Origin: Strigamia acuminata
Taxonomy: Eukaryota > Arthropoda > Chilopoda > Geophilomorpha > Linotaeniidae
Reading direction: 5' to 3'
Assembly (NCBI GenBank): GCA_949358305.1
Contig: OX442314.1
Coordinates: 38,103,211-38,167,210, forward strand
Length of the DNA stretch: 64,000 bases
Positions 20,704 to 29,890 of the stretch are shown one piece after another (positions within the stretch are counted from its first letter, which is position 1; every line of letters begins with the position of its first letter). The position numbers and the translations under genes are program-made. The notes below the pieces were generated by a model that was not told the DNA's origin, searched no databases, and was given only the letters and a program-made list of their open reading frames with translations.

Positions 20704-22826
20704 ATGCTGCAACCTCGGCCACTCCCACGCGCCGTTGTGGTTTCATTCATGAGTGCACTGACCATCTACAACATGATACTCGGATTCCGCATCATACCAA
20801 AGCCCACGAGCCCGAAAAACACAACTTGTGCATTCCAAAAACCGATCTACAATCCTTCTCCAATGCACATTTTAATCCCCAACTCGAACGGGACTGATCC
20901 ACTTCATTTCCGCTCGACCGTCGGCCGGATGGACGTCAGCCGTCTCTACAAAATACACGATTTCCTAATAGTGGGTAAACAGTGGGACCAAGTGAGCACG
21001 AGTCCAGTGTGTCTGGCCACGCACACGACCTTGGACAGAATTTCCACTCTGGGCGAAGTGGCCACCGAGTGGCAGGGCCCCGTGAGTGTGGGCGTCTTTG
21101 CGCCCGACCAGGAATTCTTCTTAGCTCTTCGTTACGTCGAGTTTTTACAAAACTGTTTTCCAGCCGTCAACGACAACGTGTCGTTCCACTTGGTCTATCC
21201 GATCGACCAGTCCCCCACCTTCAACAGTCGCCTGGACAACGAACAGCTCAAAATGAGTTGCAAACAGCCGAAGGAGAGTTTGCATCGGGTCCTCCAACTG
21301 CGCCCGCGCTTGATGGTGAAGCGGCGCGCCAAGATGCTCTACCCGCAGAACCACCTGCGCAACGTGGCCCGTAAGAACTGTCAGTCACTGTACGTCTTTC
21401 AGACCGATGTGGACATCATCCCGCGACGTGGACTCGCGCTCCTCCTCGCGCCGTTTGTTGTCAAACCTGACGTGTGCGACCTCTGCTCGTTCGTGGTGCC
21501 CACGTACGAGGTCGATGGAAAGATGAGTCGATTGCCTTTGACCAAAAGGGAATTGATTCAGCTGGTGAAGAAACGACAGGCGCGGCCGTTCCACGACGTG
21601 GTGTCCAAGCTCAACCAGTTCTCCACGAACAATAGTCATTGGGAGAACTTGCCGGAAACGGGTGAGATGGATGCGGTCTATAATGTCAGCAAGTACAGGT
21701 TCACTTATGAACCGTTTTATGTGTCCAAGGACTTGGTGCCGCCACACGACGAAAGGTTCATCGGGTACGGTTACACACGGACTACTCAGGTATGTGTTAT
21801 TTATTGCTAAATCATTTTATCTGAGAGGGTTGTGACCAACTGGCCGCCGTCAGTCGGCACTGGCAACATCAACAAGAGGATCCTCAGCAGCTCCCATGAC
21901 TTATCGTCGGAGCTGCGTCCTGATTGCAGCCAATCAGGACAGACGATTTAGCTAGGTCTTTTCGTGGCTTGAACGCCATCTTGGAGACAGTTCGATCTCC
22001 AGTCCTGTGCTGACTGGTTGTGAGAGCTCTACGATGAAGGAGACGATGGCAACTTTGGTTGCAATGAAAGGCGTGATCGCTCTCAAGTCCGAAATGACTT
22101 GAGGCTGCAATGCACGGTAGATAAGTGCAATCTGACCAGGCTGCCCATGTGGTCCTTGACCAGCGGTTGGACAGGGCTGGGTTGCCGCAAGCCAACCCAG
22201 CAACCTAGGCGATAACACAGTGAATGCGCAACCCCTAGACAACCGCAATAAAGATACAATCTATCCAAACTGCGTGTTCTCTGTGTTGTTCTTAATCGTG
22301 AATTGTGTCCAAACGCCCCATGGTCCTCCCCTGGCCATGAAGTGACTGACCACCACTCACAGGGTGACTTGAGAAATCTGTACTGGACTATCTATGGGGC
22401 GTTTGGACACCATTTACGATGTAAATACAAACACAAAGAACACAGTTTGGGATCGATAATCTACGATTAGTTGGTTAGGATCTGCTGAGGATCATTGGAC
22501 AGTGTTGCCAGTGCCAACTGGTGACAGTTGGTCATATCATTTGTTTGAATTGAAAATTTAAAAATATTAATTGAAGATTTTTTAAATATTGTGAATAACA
22601 AGTCTATTTTCAGGTCTTTGAAATGGTGAGAGCAGGTTATAAGTTCTGGGTGCTCAACAACGCCTTCGCTTTACACAGAGGCTGGTCTCGGTCGAAATCA
22701 CGACCGTATTGGCGAACGAAACAAAATTACCATAACAGTCGTCGTTGGGTTGAGTTTCAGGCAGAAGTTAATTATAGATACAACCACCGCCGCCGCCAAC
22801 CCAAACAAAGCGCAAATGCAAGGTGA
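20704..22826 (+). CDS. B4GAT1-like glycosyltransferase A (Glyco_transf_49)
   Basis: Two coding exons, 20704-21789 and 22614-22826, joined in phase 0 at CAG/GTATGT and TTTTCAG; 432 residues. Residues about 9-30 (AVVVSFMSALTIYNMILGF) are a type II signal anchor, so the enzyme should face the Golgi lumen. The body shows GEVATEWQGPVSVGVFAPDQ, QNHLRNVARKNC, and the metal and sugar-nucleotide motif TDVDIIPRRGL with Asp 235 and 237. FIGYGYTRTTQ follows, and in exon 2 AGYKFWVLNNAF then LHRG. These are hallmarks of the LARGE/B4GAT1 fold. Human B4GAT1 adds glucuronic acid to O-mannosyl glycans of dystroglycan; the substrate here is unknown. The intron (824 bp) is enlarged by a 702-bp foldback element. 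A close paralogue lies at 25886. Confidence 0.82.
21833..22534. mobile_element. Foldback / LTR-derived element in the intron of gene A
   Basis: The ends are inverted over about 55 bp with mismatches (left TGACCAACTG...GGATCCTCAGCAG, right CTGCTGAGGATC...CAGTTGGTCA). A second inverted pair of about 57 bp (22266-22322 and 22396-22452) contains GTGTCCAAACGCCCCAT. The CCCTAGACAAC...AATAAAG stretch resembles 27870-27900 downstream of gene B. It accounts for nearly all the difference in intron length between genes A and B (82 bp in B). Confidence 0.6.
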
Positions 22827-22839
22827 AGTAATCTATCTA

Positions 22840-23660
22840 GGCTGGTTCCTGGAATAAATTCCCTGCCCTGTAAGAAAACGAGGGGGGGGGGAAATGTGGA
22901 CGAATAATTTGTGGATCAATAGGTATGACATTTAGGGCACCTGCTTATTAAAACAGTAGTAGCACAGCACAGCACTATTCTCACTTAGCTGCATTGCCGG
23001 ATTACCCATAGGCCGTTGCTTATACAGGCTGTATAAGCAACGGCCTATGGGCACTATGCTTGTTCGGGGCTCTGCGACAACAGATCAGAATAATATTTAG
23101 TACTAAAAGATTTATGCCTAGTTTACACTTGAACCACTTTTGTAGAATTATCCTGAGAACATCGAGTTTGGAGATGAGATAGTTTGATTTCAAGTTTTTC
23201 ATGTCGCAGTTCTACACTAAAAAATGTATTAGGAGTTAATTTGCAAGGCGGGGAGCCTAGATTTTGATTGATTAGGGGCCTTTACGGGGTTTAATCTGGC
23301 ACTACTAAGTCGATATTAATCAACTAATCTTTCTATTTTTTCTAGTGTTGTTTTATAGTTTCTTCATGGGCGATCAACCAGCATTACCATTACCACCACT
23401 ATAGAACAACAAAGTAATATCATTTTATTGCGATAATTTCAAAATTTTTCTAATAATTCATAATAATTTTAATTTTTAATTTATTTTTATTTCATTGTTT
23501 TTATTTTTTTTTCATTTGAAAATTTAAGAAACAAAGATTTTGCAATTTTTATTTCACGTGCTTGTATTTACTTTAATTAAAACCCATGTTCAATTAATTG
23601 TATTCGTATTTAAAAAACAAAAGCAAAAATTCCTCCAATTCCCTTCCAATTCCCTTCCAA
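22840..23660. other. 3' flank of gene A and AT-rich spacer
   Basis: GGCTGGTTCCTGGAATAAATTCC, a likely 3' UTR with AATAAA, resembles the 3' flank of gene B. Then follow a run of nine G at about 22884, a palindrome (own entry) and AT-rich sequence. No gene seen. Confidence 0.5.
23005..23051. repeat. Perfect palindrome, 23-bp arms, 1-base centre
   Basis: Left arm CCCATAGGCCGTTGCTTATA then CAG; centre G; right arm is the exact reverse complement. It lies about 180 bp past the stop of gene A. Confidence 0.9.
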
Positions 23661-23662
23661 TT

Positions 23663-24572
23663 CTCATCCGCGCGCGCCGAATCCGCGTCTCCCTTATCCG
23701 CTTGATCCCCCCTTCACGCTCCCTAACACGCAGCTCTCGTATCCGCGTGGTTCTTCTGGAACCGCCCCAATTCCGCTCCGTTTCTAATCCGCGCGGAATA
23801 TAATTAATAAAAATAATTACATTCCGCGCGGTTTCTAATCCGCGCTGTAAATACTTATTCGAAAAAATTTAAATTCCGCTAGGTGTCTACAACTCATTGC
23901 ATGGTTTTAGTAATAGTTGAGAGATTGCCAATTACGCACTCGCATCCATAAGATCTTTTCATGTACCGTATTAGGGCACAAGGATTCAACCAAATGAACT
24001 TGCCCATTCAATTGAATCTGCCCACCAATTAAAAATACACTTTTGCCGCCACTCGCCTTCATCTATTCCCTCGCCTGCACAAAAAGAAATAATCTCCTCC
24101 GCACCAGAGGAGAGAGAGAGAGGAAAGCTTAGCGAAGAGAAGAGAAGAGAAGAGAAGAGAAAAGACGAGTCAAAATGACAGAGCATTTATTGGCATTTGA
24201 GTTCTCGTCTCTCTCTCGACGAGCGGCCAACAGGGAACGAACGAGATCAATTGACATTTCAATATCATCCGTAAACAACATTTCCTTCCTCTTTGTACAC
24301 GCAGTGCCACGTTCATGCAACGTTACGGTACTGTTGGGGGTATACAACGGCGCGGATTTTGATTGGACGCGGATTAAGAACCACGCGAATCGGCGCGGAT
24401 TTTGATACGACGCAGATTAGGAACCATGCGGATCAGCGCAGAATTTCGGCTAAAATACTTTTTTTAATCTTTTTAATTTATTTTTTAATTCGGCGCGGGA
24501 ACGAGGACCACGCGCTTGCGGGAGTAATTTCACGCGGATAAGGGAGACGCGGATTCGGCCCGCGCGGATGAG
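23663..24572. mobile_element. 910-bp element with about 39-bp inverted ends
   Basis: Left CTCATCCGCGCGCGCCGAAT then CCGCGTCTCCCTTATCCGC; the right end is its reverse complement with one mismatch. Many ATCCGCG / CGCGGAT motifs sit inside each end in inverted orientation (23745-23860, 24355-24540). The interior has a GAAGA simple repeat at 24133-24165 and no ORF. A non-autonomous DNA transposon is the best reading; family unknown. Confidence 0.65.
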
Positions 24573-25540
24573 GTCCTGGCCGATAACCTATTATAATTTT
24601 TTAACTCCAATTGTCTGAATTTCTAAGCAGACAACGCACGAGTTGAAGTCATATCTCTACTCATAGAGGTAGTGGCAACTTAAATGCTACGGTAACTTTC
24701 AAGTGTCATAAACACTTTCAGGTGAAGCAGCCACCTCCCAAAATGTGAGTAAATTTTTAAGATTTCGGAAGATTTTATTGAATTCTGGGATTTGTAAGAT
24801 TTTGAAGCTTTACTATGGAATTACTAAAGATTTTAGATGGATTTTGCTTGGTTTTGCTTCAATTTGCGAGACAATTTGTGAGATTTTATGGATTTCGAAG
24901 ATTTCGGATCTTTTTTGGGATTTCTATGGTTTCGAAAATTTCATGGTCTTCAAAGATTTGTAAAATTTCGAAGGTTGACTAAGGATTTCAAAGATTTGTT
25001 ATGAATTTGATTATTTAAAGATGGCAGGCAGATTACTTTAAAGATTTTGCTTAATTTTGCTTCAATTTCCGAGACAATTTGTAAGATTTCATGGATTTCT
25101 AGTATATAGTGAGATTTCATGGATTTCTAGGATATGGTGAGATTTCAAGGATTTCGATATCTGTATGAGATTTCCATCATTGGCTGCTCCCTCGATTTTG
25201 AATTTTTGTCGAAAATTGGACAAAATCTAAAATATTTTCGATTTTTTTTTACTAAAATAATCATCTAAATCTTTCCAGCTGTGAATAGTGAATACTTTCG
25301 ATGCGCCATATGCATTGCATTTACTTCTTTTGAACAAAATGATTCAAATCTGATTTTATATTTCTAATTTCAAATTGCCAATGTAAATTTTTTTAAATAA
25401 AGAGAAAAAAAACTCACTTTAAAGAAAATCTCATAATTATCAATCTTTAAAACAAATTTCAAACGTCCTTTGAGTTATTATTAAAAAACGGTTGATTTAT
25501 TTACAAGTGAACAGTAGTTTCCACCTATTGAGGATATTTG
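24573..25540. other. AT-rich spacer with degenerate GATTTC repeats
   Basis: From about 24750 to 25175 the motif GATTTC / GGATTTCTA recurs, including near-perfect units of GATTTCATGGATTTCTA at 25087-25155. No gene. Confidence 0.6.
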
Positions 25541-25544
25541 GCAC

Positions 25545-25700
25545 GAATTGATGGCTTTAACCCTAACATCGCTAACGTCTCTCAACCTTTTCGACTCACG
25601 TCCACAGACAGTTGCAATCCCTCAGATACATGCCAAAAAACATCGATTACAACTTCCTGATATTTAAGTAACGTAATGAAAATCATTGAGCATCAATTCA
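25545..25700. repeat. Flank of gene B repeated in inverse orientation at 63370-63520
   Basis: GGCACGAATTGATGGCTTTA, CCCTAACATCG, CTCAACCTTTT, ACAGACAG.TGCAAT and TTCCTGAT align with the reverse complement of the far copy. Neither copy keeps an open frame, so this is noncoding homology. Confidence 0.55.
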
Positions 25701-25885
25701 TCGTCGTCTGACATCTCGTCGATCAACGCCAGCGAGTGGAATCACGCCAGTTCCAGCATTATATCACAGACCAGAGACCACATAAAATCGTACATTAATT
25801 TTCATTTACAAACATTAAAAAATCGCAATTGTGATTCGTTTAATTGACATTTTTTAAAAATTTCCATTTCCTCTAGTGCTTGCGG

Positions 25886-27212
25886 ATGCCGCTTCGTCGG
25901 CCAGTTCCACGCGCCGTCGTGGTCATACTCTTCTGTGCACTGACCATCTACAACACGATACTCGCATTCCGACTTATACCCTCGATAAATAAAATTCGAG
26001 CTTTCAACAATCCTCACGACCCCATTTCAAATGAAACCTCACACGCGACCCATCGAGTCCATTTCCGCTCGACCATCGGCCGAATGGACACCAGCCGTCG
26101 TTACAAAATACACGATTTCCTAATAGTGGGCGAAAAATGGAACCAAGTGAGCACGGGTCCGGTGTGCCTGGCCACTCAGACGTCCTTGGACAAATTTTCC
26201 AGCCTCGGCGAAGTGGCCACCGAGTGGCAGGGCCCCGTGAGCGTGTCCGTCTTCGCGCCCGACCAGGAATTCTTCTTGGCTCTTCGTTACGTCGCGTTCT
26301 TACAAAACTGTTTCCCAGCCGTCAACGACAACGTGTCGTTCCACTTGGTCTACCCGACCGACCGGCCCCCCGCCCACAATAGCCGCCTGGACTACGAACC
26401 AATCGTGACGAATTGCAATCGGCCGAACGAGGGTTTAACGCGGCTCCTCAAACTGCGTCCGCTCGCGATGATGCACTGGCGCGCCGTGACGCTCTACCCG
26501 CAAAACCACCTGCGCAACGTGGCCCGCAAGAACTGTCAGTCACCGTACGTCTTCCAGATCGATGTGGACATCATCCCGCGACGTGGACTCGCGCTCTCCC
26601 TCGCGCGGTTTCTGCGCAAACCCGGCGTGTGCGAGCACTGTTCGTTCGTGGTGCCAACGTACGAGATCGATGCGGATGTGAGTCAATTGCCAGTGACCAA
26701 ACGTGAATTGATTCGGTTGGTGAAGAAACAGCAGGCGCAGGAGTTCCACAAGATGGTTTTTCAGGAAAATCAGTTCCCCACGAACTATTTTCGTTGGGAG
26801 AGGATCCGTGAAACGGATGAGATGCGGGCGGCTTATTTGGTCAACAGATACACTGTCTTTTATGAACCGTTTTACGTGTCCAAGGACTCGGTGCCGCCGC
26901 ACGACGAAAGGTTCGTCGGTTACGGATTCACACGTAGTACTCAGGTATTTTCGTAGGTTAAATTTGGAAAAAAATTAACCGAGGATGGTTTTTTTTAAAT
27001 ATTGTTGTTAATAATTGTATTTTCAGGTTTACGAAATGTTGTTAGCAGGTTATAGGTTGTGGGTGCTGAACAACGCCTTCGCCTTTCACAGAGGCTTGGT
27101 TATGAAGAAACCTGAATCGTCATTGACATTGAGAAAACAACAAAATTTTGACAATATGGACCGGTGGTTTGGGTTCAGGGATGAAATTGCTATTAAATAC
27201 AGGCGCAGGTGA
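25886..27212 (+). CDS. B4GAT1-like glycosyltransferase B (Glyco_transf_49)
   Basis: Exons 25886-26944 and 27027-27212, phase 0, 414 residues. The true start is the ATG at 25886; a TTG two codons earlier is not credible. As in gene A, a splice acceptor (TTTCCTCTAG) sits nine bases before the ATG, so a 5' noncoding exon is likely. Residues about 8-30 are a type II membrane anchor. The same motifs follow in the same order: GEVATEWQGPVSVSVFAPDQ, QNHLRNVARKNC, DVDIIPRRGL (Asp 226 and 228), FVGYGFTRSTQ, then AGYRLWVLNNAFAFHRG in exon 2. It appears intact. Roughly 70% identical to gene A by eye; the C-terminal tail is shorter. Likely a Golgi enzyme acting on glycoprotein glycans; the exact acceptor cannot be read from sequence. 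Confidence 0.82.
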
Positions 27213-27291
27213 ATCAATTAATCTCGGCTCGTCCTGGAATATATTCCTTGAATACAGAATTAGAAAGAAATATATTTGTACAGTCTTGTAT

Positions 27292-28058
27292 TATTAATAT
27301 GGTTTTAATGACAAATAAAATACGCTAGTTTTGCCATAGGTCTTTCGATTGTTTCCAGCCATCTTCAGCCATCTGCACTGAGGATGGCTATGCGAAAGGC
27401 CTATGGAAAAACTAGCATATATAAAAACATGCGCCTATTTGAATGCAACGTTGTGTCAAAACTTCAAAGCAATTGGTGAAGAACTTTCGGAAATTTAAGA
27501 TTTTTTACAAACGAACATTTGTGACCAGCTGCCCCCGCAGGCTGATCACTCACCTGCGATACAAAGCACTCAGTGCACCTCTCGAGCAGCTCGTGTTTCT
27601 CGTGTGCAGCCTATTGCGGTCTCCGCAACCAAGTGGAGCTGCGGGCTGTTGGTTCCACCAATCGGGACCTGGAAGTGCGCTTCCGGAAGTGGTAGGCCAC
27701 CGGGTTGGCTGCGTTTGTCCTACGTCTTACGGACGTTGCGACAACGCGGCCGAACAAGCAATTCGACCACGCGTGTCATGCGGCCGGTGGCCGCCGTGCC
27801 ACGCGCTCACGTTAGGGATGGCTGTAACCCAGCCATCGCATTGGGAAATGCACAATGAGACCAGACATCACACCCCTAGATCCCTAGACAACAATAAAGC
27901 TTACATTATACTAAATCTGTGTCTCCTGTGCATTTTGTAGTAATTCTTATCGTGTGTGTTGTGTCCAGCGTCCCGTGGCTCTCCCTGATTATGTGACGTC
28001 CGTCCAAACACTCACACATTTACATTTTTGTTTAATACAGATTAAAACCATATTAATA
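27292..28058. mobile_element. Segment bounded by an 18-bp perfect inverted repeat
   Basis: TATTAATATGGTTTTAAT at 27292-27309 and its reverse complement at 28041-28058. Inside are a large hairpin (27324-27416) and an LTR-like piece from 27530 (TGTGACCAGCTGCCCCCGC) with AATAAAG near 27893. ORFs inside (27443-27940, 27604-27858) have no recognisable content. Nested non-autonomous elements are likely. Confidence 0.5.
27324..27416. repeat. Imperfect hairpin 110 bp past gene B
   Basis: GCTAGTTTTGCCATAGGTCT pairs with AGGCCTATGGAAAAACTAGC with two mismatches, and AGCCATC with GATGGCT closer to the loop. Shares CATAGGCC / GGCCTATGG with the palindrome past gene A. Confidence 0.75.
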
Positions 28059-28059
28059 A

Positions 28060-28910
28060 AATACTGAAGTGATACGCATTGATGTAGAAGTTCAAATACA
28101 GTCTTGAAAGACTCTCACTTCGCTGAAATCATCAACTACTTGTAACCTTCGTATTCTTATTTCCAGAAAAAATTCAAAGTGTAACCTTCGTATTCTTATT
28201 TCCAGAAAATATTCAAAGTATCCTTATTGGCTGTCAAAACTTAGAAGAAACAGAGCATTGTAAGTGATGAGACAAGGAAGTGCTTGCCAAGTTACAAACC
28301 AAGTATGTCTATTTGTGGATTATTTGTTAGGGGGTGTAAAATCCAACTCTACCTTCACATGGTCACCCCTGGATAAACTGAGCACATGACTTGTCTTAGT
28401 GGAACCAGCAGAGAACTCTGGTCTGGTGGAAATTTCTCTCATTTTATTTTATGATACTTGTGTCCAAAGTGAATGTGGCATTTACATAAATTTATATTTC
28501 AAAACTGTATTTTCGTATGCTTGTGGCAAATATACGAAAAAAATTCTGGAAATTATTTTTAAGTATTGTATGGTATTCAGTTTGTGCCTTCTGTTTGTCG
28601 GTATATGGAAATTAAAGAATATAATGTCTTTATATTGTTTTATATAAAACCAAACAGTGTAAACGACGAGCACTGCAAAGTACGGACATCTTTTACACAA
28701 AATTTGTTTTTCTTTCCAAAAATGACTTCAGCTACTCCTGATGAAAACATTTTGAACTTAATGACAGTCGACGTCATTGGAAGTGAGTGCAACTCTCGAA
28801 AAATGGATACTAATGGGAAAATTAAAAGGAACTGATTGACTTGTAAATTGTTGGAAATTTGGCAAAAATTTTAAACCCAAAAGTCCAAAAGTTTAAACCC
28901 TATATAGAAT
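28060..28910. other. Spacer with a tandem 44-bp duplication
   Basis: GTAACCTTCGTATTCTTATT followed by TCCAGAAA is duplicated at about 28144 and 28180. The part ending CCTTATTGGCTGTCAAAACT recurs inverted at 63155-63215. No gene. Confidence 0.5.
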
Positions 28911-28914
28911 AATC

Positions 28915-29115
28915 CAAGTACGAGGTGCAAACTGATCGTGCAGCTCTACAATGGCTCGTGAGTCATGACCCGTGAAAACCCAATGGGACAATTGGCGCGA
29001 TGGGCAATGAGATTGCAAGAAGATTTTGAGATCCACTACAGAAGAGGCGACGCCACCAAGGCAGCAAAATGGCTTTGCTTTCACCTTGCCGATGCCAATG
29101 AAGCCTTTGGAGGCG
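28915..29115 (+). pseudogene. Ty3/gypsy RNase H fragment
   Basis: One frame reads YEVQTDRAALQWLVSHDP and a second, after a shift, reads NPMGQLARWAMRLQEDFEIH then YRRGDATKAA. This is the end of gypsy RNase H (TD.AAL.WL and ARW...LQ..DFEI.YR.G). It is frameshifted and short. Confidence 0.7.
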
Positions 29116-29517
29116 CCGAAATTTCTGTCTGGGACCTTTCTCGCACCTCCAGAAGGGCAACCACGGACTCTTGCCCCAGTTGCTGCAGTAAAATCATTTT
29201 TGGCATCACCGTCGTCGCCAATGAACGACGACGCAAAGGTGCTGCCATTTTATTCGTGAATGTATGCTGTTGGTTTTTTAATGTTGGCATTTATTGAATC
29301 AAACGTGGTTTTTAATTGAAATAAATACAAGTACGTGAAATGAAATTACATAATAAAAGAAGAATAAAAAATTATGAATTATTATTCTAGCAAATTCGAA
29401 ATTATCGCAATAAAATGAAATTATTTTGTGATTTTTGTAATGTGTGGTAGTGGTGGTGTACCGCCCATGTGGCAACTTTGAAAGATAACTGAAAAAAAAG
29501 ATTAGAAAAACATTAGT

Positions 29518-29733
29518 TTATGATAAGGGATAAGGGGTGCCATACGGGAGCTCTGTAGCGCCAGTGTATCGAACAGCAATTTCTTTCATAAACGTTTGCC
29601 AAGGACCAAAATTGTGGGTATTTTGAAGGATTCTCCAGTTCGGTCGATATGTTGTCCTAATCCAGCTTCTGAGTAAGACGAAGGCGTTGTTGAGCACCCA
29701 GAACTTATAACCTGCTTTCACCATTTCGAATAT
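29518..29733 (-). pseudogene. Orphan last exon of a third B4GAT1-like paralogue (C)
   Basis: Minus strand: acceptor TTTTTAG at 29734-29740, then codons IFEMVKAGYKFWVLNNAF, matching exon 2 of gene A (VFEMVRAGYKFWVLNNAF). A frame continues to TAA at 29518-29520. The intron-like DNA upstream (29741-29810) also matches the end of the gene A intron. No first exon is found: the 11-bp array starts about 150 bp upstream. Past the array (62440-64000) I see no exon 1 motif either. Either the exon lies outside the window or the gene lost it. The end of the reading frame (LPYGTPYPLS) differs from A and B. Confidence 0.7.
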
Positions 29734-29890
29734 CTAAAAAGAGAATTATTATTCACAGTATTTAAAAATCATCTTCAATTAATATTTTTAAATATCCCCG
29801 CAATCATAAAAATTCATGAAAAAATCCACAAGATCTTACAAATTGTCTTTCAAATTCCGACTAAATCAATCAAAATCTTTAAAGAACTCT

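Noticed and set aside
20982-21747. Overlapping ORFs inside the glycosyltransferase exons (also 26137-26902)
   Set aside because: Other-frame shadows of GC-rich coding exons; the true frame has all family motifs.
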